DNA of 64,000 bases from Pseudomonas sp. MM213 (GCF_020423045.1 NZ_CP081943.1:5580001-5644000); one strand, 5' to 3'. Shown: positions 45,908-55,997, numbered from the stretch's first letter. Notes: generated from the sequence alone by a model not told the origin. Made by a program: numbers and translations.

Positions 45908-46339
45908 ATGGAGCACTGGAAACGCACGATCGAAAGGGCAAACCGTTGTTTCATGCTGGGCGAATACGTCGATGCCCGCGAGGCGTACTTGCAGGCATTG
46001 GCCCTGGCCCAGGTGTTGTTCGAGCGCTGGGCGGATGCCGACGAAGCGGTGGCGGCCTGCGTCATTTCCCATCACAACCTCGCGGACCTGCATTTGCGTC
46101 TGAACCAGCCGGAGGAGAGCGCCGAATACCTGTGCGCCATCCACCAGCGCTTGTTGAAGACCATGCAGGACCCGCGACTGGCGCCGGCATTGCGTGAAGC
46201 CGCACTGCGTCAGAGCAGCAAAACCTACGTCGAACTGCTGAATTTCATCAGCGAGCATGGCGAATACCCGCGCACTCATCGTTTGCTGCACGTCGATGCC
46301 GCGTCGCCCCCTGCGCCTCTACATCATGGAGTCCACTGA
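45908..46339 (+). CDS. TPR-like protein of the fumC-sodA operon
   Basis: This 143-residue protein corresponds by position to the orf between fumC and sodA in P. aeruginosa (PA4469). The N-terminal half looks like tetratricopeptide helices ([21 protein letters not shown], then [20 protein letters not shown]). No signal peptide or catalytic motif is seen. AGGAGG lies just before the ATG. It ends one base before the sodA start. A chaperone or adaptor role under iron limitation is a guess. Confidence 0.8.
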   Translation: MEHWKRTIERANRCFMLGEYVDAREAYLQALALAQVLFERWADADEAVAACVISHHNLADLHLRLNQPEESAEYLCAIHQRLLKTMQDPRLAPALREAALRQSSKTYVELLNFISEHGEYPRTHRLLHVDAASPPAPLHHGVH

Positions 46340-46340
46340 A

Positions 46341-46952
46341 ATGGCTTTTAGCTTGCCTGCCTTGCCGTACGCCTACGATGCCCTGGAACCGCACATCGAT
46401 GCGCAGACCATGGAAATCCACTACACCAAGCATCACCAGACTTATATCAACAACCTCAACGCGGCTGTCGAAGGCACCGAGTTCGCCGAGTGGCCGGTGG
46501 AAAAGCTGGTGGCAGCAGTCCAGCAACTGCCGGAAAAGCTCCGCGCGGCGGTGATCAATCAGGGCGGCGGTCACGCCAACCACTCGCTGTTCTGGGAAGT
46601 GATGGTGCCCAACGGCGGCGGTCAGCCGGACGGTGAGTTGGCCAAGGCCATCGAAGACCAGTTGGGCGGCCTCGACCGTTTCAAGGAGGCCTTCACCAAA
46701 GCCGCGCTGACCCGTTTCGGCAGTGGCTGGGCCTGGCTGAGTGTGACGCCGCAAAAGACTCTGGTCGTTGAAAGCAGCGGCAACCAGGACAGTCCCTTGA
46801 TGAACGGCAATACGCCGATTCTGGGGCTGGATGTCTGGGAGCATGCCTATTACCTGCAGTATCAAAACCGCCGGCCGGAATACATCAACGCTTTTTACAA
46901 CGTGATCAATTGGCCCGAAGTCGCTGCGCGCTATCAGGCTGCACTGGTTTAA
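46341..46952 (+). CDS. sodA: Manganese superoxide dismutase
   Basis: This 203-residue enzyme converts superoxide to hydrogen peroxide and oxygen. The metal ligands are visible as His27 (EIHYTKHH), His81 ([11 protein letters not shown]), Asp164 and His168 ([15 protein letters not shown]). [11 protein letters not shown] and the Asp-region residues are of the manganese type, consistent with use when iron is scarce. The ATG at 46341 begins the family N-terminus ([12 protein letters not shown]) and is preceded by GGAG. It closes the fagA-fumC operon. Confidence 0.95.
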   Translation: MAFSLPALPYAYDALEPHIDAQTMEIHYTKHHQTYINNLNAAVEGTEFAEWPVEKLVAAVQQLPEKLRAAVINQGGGHANHSLFWEVMVPNGGGQPDGELAKAIEDQLGGLDRFKEAFTKAALTRFGSGWAWLSVTPQKTLVVESSGNQDSPLMNGNTPILGLDVWEHAYYLQYQNRRPEYINAFYNVINWPEVAARYQAALV

Positions 46953-46982
46953 GTCTTCTATAAAAACAATCCTGGGCGGGCT

Positions 46983-47876
46983 ATGGGCACTGAAACACTG
47001 GCGATCGGAAGTGGACGAATGTTTCGTTACGCGTTTGGGTCGCTGTTACTACTGGCGGGCATGAGCCTGTTGGTTGCGCATGGGCTCGCGTGGCTGGACC
47101 TTGAGCCGAAACTGCTGCGTGCGTTGCAGGGCGGGGCCATTTGCGCCTTGGGCACGGCCTTGGGCGCGGTGCCGGTGCTGGTGATTCGACGCATGCCCCA
47201 GGCGGTCAGCGATACGCTGCTCGGCTTCGGTGCCGGGGTGATGCTCGCGGCGACGGCGTTTTCGCTGATCGTGCCGGGCATTGCCGCCGCTGAAAGCCTG
47301 GGGCTGACACCCTGGGCGGCCAGCGGTCTGATCAGTTTCGGCATCATGCTTGGCGCGTTCGGGCTGTATCTGGTGGATCGAAAGGTTTCCGGCGCCTCAC
47401 CGGAAATGCTCGTCGGCACGCTGGAGCGGCCGGTCATTGCGCCACGGATCTGGTTGTTCGTGTTTGCCATCATTGCCCATAACATTCCCGAAGGCATGGC
47501 GGTCGGTGTCTCGGCGGGTGGCGGCATGCCCGACGCCGACAGCCTGGCCATGGGCATCGCCTTGCAGGATGTGCCGGAAGGATTGGTCATTGCGTTGGTG
47601 TTGGCCGGGGCAGGGATGTCGCGGGTCAAGGCGTTCCTGATCGGGGCAGCATCAGGCTTGGTCGAGCCGGTCTTCGCACTGTTGTGCGCCTGGCTGGTGA
47701 GCCTGGCCGAACTGCTGTTGCCATTGGGCCTGGCGCTCGCGGCCGGGGCCATGTTGCTGGTGGTCACGCACGAAGTCATCCCCGAGTCGCGCCGCCATGG
47801 TCACGACAAGCTGGCCAGCCTTGGGCTGCTGATCGGGTTTTGTTTGATGATGGTGATGGATACAGCGCTCGCCTAG
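46983..47876 (+). CDS. ZIP-family metal transporter
   Basis: This 297-residue inner-membrane protein has about eight helices and the ZIP metal-site helix HNIPEGMAVGVSAGG, followed by ALQDVPEGLVIALVLAG. Such proteins take up zinc, iron or manganese. It lies 30 bases after sodA; placed after a manganese superoxide dismutase in a Fur-type operon, a manganese or iron role is plausible (PA4467 in PAO1). Its stop codon lies inside a perfect palindrome that also faces the converging ptsO gene. Confidence 0.88.
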   Translation: MGTETLAIGSGRMFRYAFGSLLLLAGMSLLVAHGLAWLDLEPKLLRALQGGAICALGTALGAVPVLVIRRMPQAVSDTLLGFGAGVMLAATAFSLIVPGIAAAESLGLTPWAASGLISFGIMLGAFGLYLVDRKVSGASPEMLVGTLERPVIAPRIWLFVFAIIAHNIPEGMAVGVSAGGGMPDADSLAMGIALQDVPEGLVIALVLAGAGMSRVKAFLIGAASGLVEPVFALLCAWLVSLAELLLPLGLALAAGAMLLVVTHEVIPESRRHGHDKLASLGLLIGFCLMMVMDTALA

Positions 47877-47883
47877 GCGAGCG
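47866..47883. terminator. Palindrome across the stop codon of the ZIP gene
   Basis: CGCTCGCCTAGGCGAGCG is a perfect 18-base palindrome that contains the ZIP gene's TAG and reaches the last base before the ptsO stop on the other strand. It may act as a compact shared transcription end; without a T-run this is uncertain. Confidence 0.4.
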
Positions 47884-48159
47884 TTATTCGCCTTCGTCGA
47901 AGTAACGGTTGATCAAGTCTGTCAGCGCATCCAGCGCTCTTTGCTCGTCTTCGCCTTCGGTGCTGATATAGATTTTGGTGCCTTTGCCTGCAGCGAGCAT
48001 CATCATTGCCATGATGCTTTTGCCGTCGACCGTTGATTCCGGCGTTCGTCCGACTCTGATCGTGCAGTCTTTGAACTCGCCGGCGACACCAACGAATTTG
48101 GCGGAAGCACGGGCATGCAGACCCAGCTTGTTGATGATTTCGATTTCCAGAGCAGGCAT
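47884..48159 (-). CDS. ptsO: Nitrogen PTS phosphocarrier NPr (PtsO)
   Basis: This 91-residue HPr-like protein passes phosphate from EI-Ntr (PtsP) to EIIA-Ntr (PtsN). The phosphorylated His15 is in NKLGLHARASAKF; the HPr Ser region reads DGKSIMAMMMLAAGKG. It follows rapZ by 15 bases and is the last gene of the rpoN-hpf-ptsN-rapZ-ptsO run. The nitrogen PTS has a regulatory role in potassium, nitrogen and carbon responses rather than sugar transport. Confidence 0.95.
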   Translation of the reverse strand: MPALEIEIINKLGLHARASAKFVGVAGEFKDCTIRVGRTPESTVDGKSIMAMMMLAAGKGTKIYISTEGEDEQRALDALTDLINRYFDEGE

Positions 48160-48174
48160 CGCGATGTGAATCCT

Positions 48175-49032
48175 TTAGCTGAGGTCGCGGTGGCGGACCT
48201 GGACGTTCTTCAGGGTTTTTTGCAGGGCCTGACCCAGACGTTCGGTCAGATAGACGGAGCGGTGATGCCCGCCGGTGCAGCCGATGGCAATGGTGACATA
48301 AGCGCGGTTGCTGGCGGCAAAGCGCGGCAGCCATTTGAGCAGGTACGTGGAGATGTCCTGGAACATCTCTTCGACGTCCGGCTGGGCGGCCAGATACGTG
48401 GCAACCGGTTCATCAAGCCCGGACTGATCGCGTAGCTCGGGCTTCCAATAGGGGTTCGGCAGGCAGCGCACGTCGAACACCAGGTCGGCGTCCACCGGCA
48501 TGCCGCGCTTGAATCCGAACGACTCCACCAAAAACGCAGTACCGGGTTCCGGCTGGTTCAGCAGGCGCAACTTGATGGTATCGCGCAGCTGATACAGGTT
48601 CAGGTTGGTGGTGATGACCTTGAGATCGGCGAGGTCGGCAATCGGCCCGAGCAGGCTGGTTTCGTCGTTGATCGCCTCGGCCAGCGAGCGATTGGCGCTG
48701 CTCAGCGGGTGACGACGGCGAGTTTCCGAAAAACGTTTCAGCAAGGTTTCTTCGTCGGCGTCCAGGTACAGGACGTCGCACTGGATATGCCGGCTGCGAA
48801 CTTCTTCGAGCAGTTCCGGAAACCGGCTCAGGTGGCTCGGCAGGTTGCGCGCATCAATAGAGACGGCAACCAGCGGTTGCGCCAGTTCGGTGTGGATCAG
48901 CGCGCGTTCAGCCAGTTCCGGCAACAATCCGGCGGGCAGGTTGTCGATGCAGTAATAGCCGTTGTCCTCGAGAACATCGAGCGCGGTGCTTTTACCTGAG
49001 CCGGAACGGCCACTGACGATGATCAAGCGCAT
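48175..49032 (-). CDS. rapZ: RNase adapter / nucleotide-binding protein RapZ
   Basis: This 285-residue P-loop protein (YhbJ/RapZ) has Walker [10 protein letters not shown] at residues 8-16 and the conserved C-terminal [21 protein letters not shown]. In E. coli RapZ binds the small RNA GlmZ, guides it to RNase E and so tunes amino-sugar synthesis. It starts 3 bases after ptsN and precedes ptsO. Pseudomonas lacks a known GlmZ, so the RNA partner may differ. Confidence 0.95.
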   Translation of the reverse strand: MRLIIVSGRSGSGKSTALDVLEDNGYYCIDNLPAGLLPELAERALIHTELAQPLVAVSIDARNLPSHLSRFPELLEEVRSRHIQCDVLYLDADEETLLKRFSETRRRHPLSSANRSLAEAINDETSLLGPIADLADLKVITTNLNLYQLRDTIKLRLLNQPEPGTAFLVESFGFKRGMPVDADLVFDVRCLPNPYWKPELRDQSGLDEPVATYLAAQPDVEEMFQDISTYLLKWLPRFAASNRAYVTIAIGCTGGHHRSVYLTERLGQALQKTLKNVQVRHRDLS

Positions 49033-49034
49033 GA

Positions 49035-49499
49035 TTAGTGCCCGTTTTGCTCGTCCAGGACAACCTGATACAAGGCTTCATTGCTCGGGGCGCTACGCAG
49101 GCGATCGCGGACTTCCTTGCGATCGAGCATGCTGGCGATCTGGCGGAGCAATTCAAGGTGCGCATCGGTAGCGGCTTCGGGGACCAGCAGGACGAACAGC
49201 AGGTCAACCGGAGCACCGTCGATGGCGTCGAAATCGATGGGGGCGTCCAGGTGCATCAAGGCACTGATGGGCGAGGTGCAACCTTTCAGCCGGCAGTGAG
49301 GGATAGCGATGCCGTTGCCAAAACCGGTCGAGCCGAGTTTTTCACGGGCAATCAACGCCTCGAAGACATCTTGCATCTCCAGATCCGGCACTTCCCGGGC
49401 GATCAGGTTGGCAATTTGCTCGAGGGCTTTCTTTTTGCTGCCGCCCGGCACGTTCACGAGGGAACGGCCGGGGGTCAGGATGCTTTCAAGTCGGATCAT
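49035..49499 (-). CDS. ptsN: Nitrogen PTS EIIA protein PtsN
   Basis: This 154-residue EIIA-Ntr is the final phosphate acceptor of the nitrogen PTS. The phosphorylated His68 is in [12 protein letters not shown], matching the position known in P. putida PtsN. The N-terminus ([20 protein letters not shown]) is typical. It lies 13 bases after hpf. PtsN modulates potassium transport, sigma-54 promoters and carbon metabolism through its phosphorylation state. Confidence 0.96.
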   Translation of the reverse strand: MIRLESILTPGRSLVNVPGGSKKKALEQIANLIAREVPDLEMQDVFEALIAREKLGSTGFGNGIAIPHCRLKGCTSPISALMHLDAPIDFDAIDGAPVDLLFVLLVPEAATDAHLELLRQIASMLDRKEVRDRLRSAPSNEALYQVVLDEQNGH

Positions 49500-49511
49500 G
49501 GGTTGGGAGTG

Positions 49512-49820
49512 TTAACGACCGGTCGCGCCCTGGAGGAGGCTCTGGGTCTTTTCCTTATGCTTTTTGAGTTGTTTATCCAGCTTGTCGGTCAATGCGTCGA
49601 TCGCCGCGTACATATCGGTATGTTCCGCGTTGGCGACCACTTCATTGCCGGGAATATGCAGCGTGGCTTCGATTTTCTGCTTCAGCTTTTCGACCGTCAT
49701 CGTGACCTGCACGTTGGTGATCTTGTCGAAATGCCTCTCTAACCGTTCGAGTTTTTCGCCGATGTAGGTGCGAAGAGGTTCGGTCACTTCCAGTTGGTGT
49801 CCACTGATGTTGACTTGCAT
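49512..49820 (-). CDS. hpf: Ribosome hibernation-promoting factor
   Basis: This 102-residue short-form HPF binds the 30S decoding centre and promotes inactive 100S ribosomes in stationary phase. It begins MQVNISGHQLEVTEPLRTYI, with the family's HFDKITNVQVTMTVEK and an acidic DMYAAIDALTDKLDKQLKKHK helix. AAGGAG before the ATG at 49820 decides the start over an in-frame one 18 codons upstream. It follows rpoN by 74 bases, the conserved order. Confidence 0.95.
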   Translation of the reverse strand: MQVNISGHQLEVTEPLRTYIGEKLERLERHFDKITNVQVTMTVEKLKQKIEATLHIPGNEVVANAEHTDMYAAIDALTDKLDKQLKKHKEKTQSLLQGATGR

Positions 49821-49894
49821 ACAGCTTCTCCTTCGTTGCCAGTGCATAAAGCGGTAGACCAGATGATCTACCACTGGAACGCTGTGGCGTGGCT

Positions 49895-51388
49895 CTACAT
49901 CAACCGCTTGCGTTCGCTCGAAGGCGCGATCCCGAGGGATTCGCGGTACTTGGCGACGGTGCGGCGAGCCACCTGAATGCCTTGTGCCTCCAGTAAACCA
50001 GCGATCTTGCTGTCACTCAACGGCTTTTTCTGATTTTCCGCGGCAACCAGTTTTTTGATGATCGCGCGGATCGCCGTGGACGAGCATTCACCGCCTTCGG
50101 AGGTGCTGACGTGACTGGAGAAAAAGTATTTCAGCTCATATATGCCCCGGGGGGTATGCATGAATTTTTGTGTGGTTACGCGGGAAATCGTCGACTCGTG
50201 CATGCCCACCGCTTCGGCGATGTCATGCAGCACCAGCGGTTTCATCGCTTCGTCGCCGTATTCCAGAAAACCGCGCTGATGCTCGACGATCTGGGTGGCA
50301 ACTTTCATCAGGGTTTCGTTGCGGCTTTGCAGGCTCTTGATGAACCAGCGGGCCTCTTGCAACTGATTGCGCATGAAGGTGTTGTCGGCACTGGTGTCGG
50401 CGCGGCGCACAAAACCGGCGTATTGGGCGTTGACCCGCAGCCGTGGCACCGATTCCTGGTTCAGCTCGACCAGCCAGCGCTCGTTGTCCTTGCGCACGAT
50501 CACGTCGGGGACGACGTACTCGGCTTCGCTGGATTCGATCTGCGAGCCAGGGCGCGGATTGAGGCTCTGAACCAGTTCGATCACCTGGCGCAGTTCATCT
50601 TCCTTGAGCTTCATGCGGCGCATCAGCTGGCTGTAGTCGCGGCTGCCGAGCAGGTCGATGTAATCGGTGACCAGGCGCTTGGCCTCGGCCAGCCAAGGTG
50701 TCTTGGCAGGGAGTTGGCGCAATTGCAGCAGCAGGCATTCACCCAGGTTGCGGGCGCCGATGCCGGCGGGTTCGAATTGCTGGATGCGATGCAGGACGGC
50801 TTCGATCTCGTCCAGTTCGATGTCGAGTTCCGGATCGAAGGCTTCGAGGATTTCCTCAAGGGTTTCGTCCAGGTAGCCCTGATTGTTGATGCAATCGATC
50901 AGGGTCACGGCGATCAGGCGATCGGTGTCGGACATCGGCGCCAGGTTCAGTTGCCACAACAGGTGGCTTTGCAGGCTCTCACCGGCGGATGTACGGGTCG
51001 TGAAATCCCACTCGTCGTCATCGTTGCTCGGCAGGCTGCTGGCGCTGGTCTGGTAGACGTCTTCCCAGGCGGTGTCGACGGGCAGTTCGTTGGGAATGCG
51101 CTCGTTCCAGTCACCTTCCTCGAGGTTATCCACCGTCGGGGCGGTTTCCTGATAGGAGGGTTCTGAAACGTCGGCGTTGGGTTGCTGTTCGGCTTTGTCG
51201 GCCAAGGGGTCGGCGTTATCGAAGTCGTCGCCTTCTTCCTGGCGTTCGAGCATCGGATTGGACTCCAGGGCCTCCTGGATTTCCTGTTGCAGGTCCAGGG
51301 TCGACAATTGGAGCAGGCGGATGGCCTGTTGCAGCTGCGGTGTCATCGTCAGCTGCTGGCCCATTCTCAAGACTAGCGATGGTTTCAT
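49895..51388 (-). CDS. rpoN: RNA polymerase sigma-54 factor
   Basis: This 497-residue sigma factor recognises -24/-12 promoters with enhancer-binding activators, covering nitrogen, motility and many catabolic genes. It has the glutamine-rich region I ([22 protein letters not shown]), an acidic region II (about residues 55-115), the core-binding domain and the C-terminal RpoN box [10 protein letters not shown]. The ATG at 51388 begins the conserved [10 protein letters not shown]. The 184-base gap to lptB probably holds its own promoter in addition to read-through from the lpt genes. Confidence 0.97.
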   Translation of the reverse strand: MKPSLVLRMGQQLTMTPQLQQAIRLLQLSTLDLQQEIQEALESNPMLERQEEGDDFDNADPLADKAEQQPNADVSEPSYQETAPTVDNLEEGDWNERIPNELPVDTAWEDVYQTSASSLPSNDDDEWDFTTRTSAGESLQSHLLWQLNLAPMSDTDRLIAVTLIDCINNQGYLDETLEEILEAFDPELDIELDEIEAVLHRIQQFEPAGIGARNLGECLLLQLRQLPAKTPWLAEAKRLVTDYIDLLGSRDYSQLMRRMKLKEDELRQVIELVQSLNPRPGSQIESSEAEYVVPDVIVRKDNERWLVELNQESVPRLRVNAQYAGFVRRADTSADNTFMRNQLQEARWFIKSLQSRNETLMKVATQIVEHQRGFLEYGDEAMKPLVLHDIAEAVGMHESTISRVTTQKFMHTPRGIYELKYFFSSHVSTSEGGECSSTAIRAIIKKLVAAENQKKPLSDSKIAGLLEAQGIQVARRTVAKYRESLGIAPSSERKRLM

Positions 51389-51572
51389 GGCAGGGGCTAA
51401 ACACCTTATTCGCCGGCGCACATGCGCCATCCACTACAGGGCGCCGAAGCGCCAAACATAAGCAAATTATATGCCCGAAACCGTAGCGTTTGCCTAGAGC
51501 GCTGTAACAATAAAAAAGTATTGATTTTTTATCGAGACAAGCGCTCGGGCAGCCAGCCAGACACCTTAGTGC

Positions 51573-52298
51573 TTACAGGCGGAACTCATGGCCCAGATAG
51601 ACTTCTTTCACGAGGTCGTTGGCCAGGATGGTGGCCGAATCACCTTCGGCGATCAGTTGGCCATCGTTGACGATGTAGGCGGTTTCGCAGATATCCAGCG
51701 TCTCACGGACGTTGTGGTCGGTGATCAGCACGCCAATGCCCTTGGCCTTGAGGTGGTAGATGATCTGTTTGATGTCGCCCACCGAAATCGGGTCCACGCC
51801 GGCGAACGGTTCGTCGAGGAGGATGAATTTCGGGTTGGTGGCCAGTGCCCGGGCGATTTCCACGCGGCGGCGCTCGCCACCGGACAGGCTCATGCCGAGG
51901 CTGTCGCGGATGTGGCTGATGTGGAATTCCTGCAGCAGGCTTTCCAGTTCCTTGCGGCGATCGGCCTTGTCGAGTTCCTTGCGGGTCTCGAGGATCGCCA
52001 TGATGTTGTCGGCGACCGAGAGTTTGCGGAAGATCGACGCTTCTTGCGGAAGATAGCCGATACCGGCCTTTGCACGACCGTGCATCGGCTGGTGGCTGAC
52101 GTCCAGATCATCGATCAGTACGCGACCCTGATCCGCCTGAACCAGGCCGACAATCATGTAGAAACAGGTGGTTTTACCGGCGCCGTTAGGGCCAAGCAGG
52201 CCGACGATCTGACCGCTGTCGATAGACAGGCTGACGTCGCGCACGACCTGACGGCTCTTGTAGCTCTTGGCCAAATGCTGAGCTTTCAGAGTTGCCAT
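51573..52298 (-). CDS. lptB: LPS export ATPase LptB
   Basis: This 241-residue ABC ATPase powers LptFG in extracting lipopolysaccharide from the inner membrane. It shows Walker [10 protein letters not shown], the Q-loop [13 protein letters not shown], signature [15 protein letters not shown], Walker [14 protein letters not shown] and the switch His in [10 protein letters not shown]. Its ATG lies next to the lptA stop (one-base overlap). The order lptC-lptA-lptB-rpoN is conserved in gamma-proteobacteria. Confidence 0.97.
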   Translation of the reverse strand: MATLKAQHLAKSYKSRQVVRDVSLSIDSGQIVGLLGPNGAGKTTCFYMIVGLVQADQGRVLIDDLDVSHQPMHGRAKAGIGYLPQEASIFRKLSVADNIMAILETRKELDKADRRKELESLLQEFHISHIRDSLGMSLSGGERRRVEIARALATNPKFILLDEPFAGVDPISVGDIKQIIYHLKAKGIGVLITDHNVRETLDICETAYIVNDGQLIAEGDSATILANDLVKEVYLGHEFRL

Positions 52299-52846
52299 TA
52301 CGGGGCCTTTTGCTCGTCGGTTTTCTTTTTCGGCTGGATAACCATGTCGATACGCGGACGCGACTCGGTCACGTTGGTGCCCGTGGCACGGCCTGCGCTG
52401 GCAAGCTTTTTGTTGGTGTCGTAGACGATTTTCTCGCCTTGGGTGACGTTACCGTCCTTATCGACAACTTTGGCGCGATCGATCAGCACGACGCGATCTT
52501 GCGAGGCGTGGTACTGGATGGTGACGCCCCAGCCCTGAACCGGCTTGGTGTCGCCCGCCGTTTGCAGTTGTTCGAAATAGGCAAGGTTGCCCACCGAAGT
52601 CACCACGTCGATGTCGCCCGCAGGGGTGCGGGTCATGGTCACAGTATTGCCTTTAACGATCATCGAACCTTGGGTGATGATCACGTCACCTTTATAGGTG
52701 GCAATACCGTTCTTGTCGTCCAGTTGGGCGTCGTCGGCCTGGATGCGGATCGGCTGCTGTTGATCGTTCGGCAGAGCCCAGGCGCTCACGCTTCCCAGTG
52801 CTGCGCTCAGGCCGAGCAAAATAGGGAGAGTTTTAACGAGCCTCAT
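52298..52846 (-). CDS. lptA: Periplasmic LPS transport protein LptA
   Basis: This 182-residue protein has a signal peptide ([24 protein letters not shown]) and the OstA/LptA beta-jellyroll core ([40 protein letters not shown]). LptA units form the bridge carrying lipopolysaccharide across the periplasm to LptDE. It overlaps lptC by 14 bases and lptB by one, so the three genes are coupled. The C-terminal tail is lysine-rich ([10 protein letters not shown]). Confidence 0.95.
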   Translation of the reverse strand: MRLVKTLPILLGLSAALGSVSAWALPNDQQQPIRIQADDAQLDDKNGIATYKGDVIITQGSMIVKGNTVTMTRTPAGDIDVVTSVGNLAYFEQLQTAGDTKPVQGWGVTIQYHASQDRVVLIDRAKVVDKDGNVTQGEKIVYDTNKKLASAGRATGTNVTESRPRIDMVIQPKKKTDEQKAP

Positions 52847-53405
52847 ACTGTCCTCTTACGTTCGATAGCAGGTGTATCCTGCTTTCTTTCAAATACGCTT
52901 TCATTCCCTTGCCAGTCGATACACCGCCAGCGCCGTCGATTCTAACGGGTTGCTCGGTCTGCGCATATTGCTGTTGCGGGAACACGGTCATACGGGTGGT
53001 GGTAATCAGGGTCTTGCGGTTTTTCTCGTCGAAACGCGTGATGCGCACCGAGTCGATCAGTTCGACCTGGGTGCCGTCCGGGTTGACCTCGCCGTGTTCG
53101 CTCTGGACGTGCCAAGGGAACTGGGTGCCGCGGAACAGGTTCAGGTCCGGGTTGGTCAGCAGCGTCACTTCGGTCGCCTTCAGGTGTTCAACCTTGTCGG
53201 ACGTCATTTCGTATTGCAGTTTGCCATCCGGCAGGAACTGGACGCTGTGCGCGTTGATCGCGTAGTAGTCGATTTCGCTTTCGTCGACCGTTGCCACAGG
53301 CTTGTCGAGGAAGCGCTCCGGGCTGATGTTCCAGTAGCCGACCGCAGCAAATATCGCTGCGATGCAACCGAACATCAGGATGTTGCGAAATTTCTTGCTC
53401 AGCAT
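52833..53405 (-). CDS. lptC: LPS transport inner-membrane protein LptC
   Basis: This 190-residue bitopic protein has one N-terminal helix (NILMFGCIAAIFAAVGYW) and a periplasmic LptC domain (YYAINAHSVQFLPDGKLQYEMTS broken here: residues about 45-70, then GEVNPDGTQVELIDSVRI). It receives lipopolysaccharide from LptBFG and passes it to LptA. The ATG at 53405 gives the family's MLSKKFRN lead; an in-frame one 11 codons upstream is less likely. It lies 7 bases after kdsC. Confidence 0.93.
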   Translation of the reverse strand: MLSKKFRNILMFGCIAAIFAAVGYWNISPERFLDKPVATVDESEIDYYAINAHSVQFLPDGKLQYEMTSDKVEHLKATEVTLLTNPDLNLFRGTQFPWHVQSEHGEVNPDGTQVELIDSVRITRFDEKNRKTLITTTRMTVFPQQQYAQTEQPVRIDGAGGVSTGKGMKAYLKESRIHLLSNVRGQYEAR

Positions 53406-53412
53406 AGTTGGC

Positions 53413-53937
53413 TCACAGGTACGCGGCGTTGGCCGCATCGAGGCGGCCCTGGGCGCGCAGGATCAATTCGCAGAATTCGCGAGCGGCACCCTCGCCACCA
53501 CGGGCCTGGGTGATGCCGTGGGCGTGTTCACGCACGAAGCTGGCGGCATTGGCCACCGCCATGCCCAGGCCGACGCGGCGGATCACCGGCAGGTCTGGCA
53601 GGTCGTCGCCGAGGTAGGCGACTTGTTCATAGCTTAGATTGAGCTGTGCGAGAAGCTCGTCAAGCACCACCAGTTTATCTTCACGGCCCTGATAAAGGTG
53701 GGGAATACCGAGGTTCTTCGCCCGTCGCTCGACCACCGGGGTCTTGCGGCCGCTGATGATAGCCGTCTGCACGCCCGCTGCCATCAACATCTTGATGCCC
53801 TGGCCGTCGAGCGTATTGAATGTCTTGAATTCGCTGCCGTCTTCAAGGAAGTACAGGCGTCCGTCAGTCAGGACGCCGTCAACGTCGAATACCGCCAGTT
53901 TGATCTGTTTGCCGCGTTGCAGCAGGTCCGTGCTCAT
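53413..53937 (-). CDS. kdsC: 3-deoxy-D-manno-octulosonate 8-phosphate phosphatase
   Basis: This 174-residue HAD phosphatase removes phosphate from KDO-8-phosphate, a step towards the inner core of lipopolysaccharide. It shows the HAD motifs LAVFDVDGVLTDGRL, AIISGRKTPVV and YLGDDLPDLPVI, and is a cap-less C0-type enzyme as expected. Its ATG overlaps the kdsD stop, so the isomerase and phosphatase are made together. Confidence 0.95.
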   Translation of the reverse strand: MSTDLLQRGKQIKLAVFDVDGVLTDGRLYFLEDGSEFKTFNTLDGQGIKMLMAAGVQTAIISGRKTPVVERRAKNLGIPHLYQGREDKLVVLDELLAQLNLSYEQVAYLGDDLPDLPVIRRVGLGMAVANAASFVREHAHGITQARGGEGAAREFCELILRAQGRLDAANAAYL

Positions 53938-54911
53938 TACATTACTCCCGCGCGCAGCAAATCGTGCATGTTCAAGGCGCCGACCGGGCGGTCTTCGCTA
54001 TCGACCACGACCAGCGCGTTGATTTTATGGTCTTCCATGATTTTCAGGGCCTCGGCCGCGAGCATCTCGGCGCGGGCGGTCTTGCCGTGAGCGGTCATGA
54101 CCTGGTCGATCGTCGCGCTGTGGATGTCGATGCTGCGATCCAGGGTGCGGCGCAAATCGCCGTCGGTGAAGATCCCGGCGAGTTTGCCGTCGGCTTCCAG
54201 GATCACGGTCATGCCCAGACCCTTGCGGGTCATTTCCATCAGCGCGTCCTTGAGCAAGGTGCCGCGCTGGACTTGCGGCAGCTCCTGCCCGGCGTGCATG
54301 ACGTTTTCCACTTTCAACAGCAGGCGTCGGCCCAGCGCGCCACCCGGGTGGGAAAAGGCGAAGTCTTCAGCAGTAAAGCCGCGGGCTTCCAGCAGCGCAA
54401 CGGCCAGGGCGTCGCCCATGACCAGCGCTGCGGTGGTCGACGATGTCGGCGCCAGGTTCAGCGGGCAGGCTTCGTGCTCGACGTGTACGTTGAGGTTGAC
54501 CTCGGCGGCCTTGGCCAGCGGTGAGTCGGGGTTGCCGGTCACGCTGATCAGTTTGATGCCCAGGCGCTTGATCAGCGGCAGCAGGGTCACGATTTCGTTG
54601 GTGGAGCCGGAGTTCGACAGGGCCAGGATGATGTCGTCGCGGGTGATCATGCCCATGTCGCCGTGACTGGCTTCGGCCGGGTGCACGAAAAACGCCGTGG
54701 TGCCGGTGCTGGCCAGGGTGGCCGCGATCTTGTTGCCGATGTGCCCTGATTTGCCCATGCCGACCACGACTACGCGGCCTTTGCTGGCCAGAATCATCTC
54801 GCAAGCGCGTACGAAATCTGCGTCGATGTGGGGCAGCAAGCCTTCTACGGCTTCCAGTTCGAGGCGGATGGTGCGTTGTGCTGATTGAATCAGGTCGCTG
54901 GATTGGCTCAT
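53937..54911 (-). CDS. kdsD: Arabinose-5-phosphate isomerase
   Basis: This 324-residue enzyme converts ribulose-5-phosphate to arabinose-5-phosphate, the precursor of KDO. It has an N-terminal SIS sugar-isomerase domain (GRVVVVGMGKSGHIGNKIAATLASTG is its core, residues about 45-70; LALSNSGSTNEI) and two C-terminal CBS domains (MTRKGLGMTVILEADGKLAG, MEDHKINALVVVDSEDRPVG). The ATG at 54911 begins the known MSQSSDLIQSAQ. It is the first gene of the minus-strand kds-lpt-rpoN run and diverges from mlaF. Confidence 0.95.
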   Translation of the reverse strand: MSQSSDLIQSAQRTIRLELEAVEGLLPHIDADFVRACEMILASKGRVVVVGMGKSGHIGNKIAATLASTGTTAFFVHPAEASHGDMGMITRDDIILALSNSGSTNEIVTLLPLIKRLGIKLISVTGNPDSPLAKAAEVNLNVHVEHEACPLNLAPTSSTTAALVMGDALAVALLEARGFTAEDFAFSHPGGALGRRLLLKVENVMHAGQELPQVQRGTLLKDALMEMTRKGLGMTVILEADGKLAGIFTDGDLRRTLDRSIDIHSATIDQVMTAHGKTARAEMLAAEALKIMEDHKINALVVVDSEDRPVGALNMHDLLRAGVM

Positions 54912-55187
54912 GTCAGAAATCGTATAGCCTGATGAAAAGGCGGCGATTATAGCGGTAATGATCGAAACCCTCACGCAAGTTCGTCGCGCTTTGTCATTCC
55001 CTGTTACCGAAACCCTCCGAGTGAAAGCTTTTTGCCTGTCATGTTGCTGAACATGGCCCGGCTTGGCGCTTGGGCGCTTGGCCTTTGCAGTGATATAGTT
55101 CGCCGCCAGTTCGGCCTGCCCGGGAGGTATGTGCTTTCGTCAGAAAGTCAGGCGTCCGAGTGAGAGGCTGCATCGCAAGGAGTTTAG

Positions 55188-55997
55188 ATGAGTGCCGATA
55201 ACGCCTACGCGGTCGAGCTGAAGGGACTGACCTTCAAGCGCGGTTCGCGCAGCATTTTCAATAACGTCGATATCCGTATTCCACGCGGCAAGGTCACCGG
55301 CATCATGGGGCCTTCCGGGTGTGGCAAGACCACATTGCTGCGTTTGATGGGCGCACAGCTGCGTCCCACCAAGGGCGAAGTCTGGGTCAACGGTCAAAAC
55401 CTGCCGAAGCTGTCGCGCAGCGATTTGTTCGACGCGCGCAAGCACATGGGTGTGCTGTTCCAGAGCGGCGCACTGTTTACCGATCTCGATGTGTTCGAGA
55501 ACGTCGCCTTTCCGCTTCGCGTTCATACCGAGCTTCCGGAAGAAATGATCCGGGACATCGTCCTGCTCAAGTTACAGGCCGTGGGCCTGCGTGGTGCCAT
55601 CGACCTGATGCCCGAGGAGCTGTCCGGCGGCATGAAGCGTCGTGTGGCGCTGGCCCGGGCAATTGCTCTCGATCCGCAGATTCTCATGTATGACGAACCC
55701 TTCGTCGGTCAGGACCCGATCGCCATGGGCGTCCTGGTGCGCCTGATCCGCCTGCTCAACGACGCGCTGGGCATCACCAGCATCGTGGTCTCCCACGATC
55801 TGGCCGAGACAGCGAGCATCGCCGACTACATCTATGTGGTCGGCGAAGGCCAGGTGTTGGGGCAGGGCACGCCCGAGGAGCTGATGAACTCGCAGGAGCC
55901 GCGAATTCGCCAATTCATGACCGGCGAACCCGACGGCCCGGTGGCGTACCACTTTCCAGCGACGGATTACCGCGCAGATCTTCTGGGGAAGCGTTGA
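55188..55997 (+). CDS. mlaF: Phospholipid ABC transporter ATPase MlaF
   Basis: This 269-residue ATPase drives the Mla complex, which keeps phospholipids out of the outer leaflet of the outer membrane. It shows Walker [11 protein letters not shown]-loop [12 protein letters not shown], signature [15 protein letters not shown], Walker [14 protein letters not shown] and the switch His in [14 protein letters not shown] precedes the ATG. It is first in mlaFEDCB and shares a 276-base divergent region with kdsD. In older Pseudomonas work it is called ttg2A. Confidence 0.95.
   Translation: MSADNAYAVELKGLTFKRGSRSIFNNVDIRIPRGKVTGIMGPSGCGKTTLLRLMGAQLRPTKGEVWVNGQNLPKLSRSDLFDARKHMGVLFQSGALFTDLDVFENVAFPLRVHTELPEEMIRDIVLLKLQAVGLRGAIDLMPEELSGGMKRRVALARAIALDPQILMYDEPFVGQDPIAMGVLVRLIRLLNDALGITSIVVSHDLAETASIADYIYVVGEGQVLGQGTPEELMNSQEPRIRQFMTGEPDGPVAYHFPATDYRADLLGKR

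Noticed and set aside
54975..55187. tRNA or small gene between kdsD and mlaF
   Set aside because: No cloverleaf or T-loop sequence and no open frame with a ribosome-binding site; the stretch fits a divergent promoter region.
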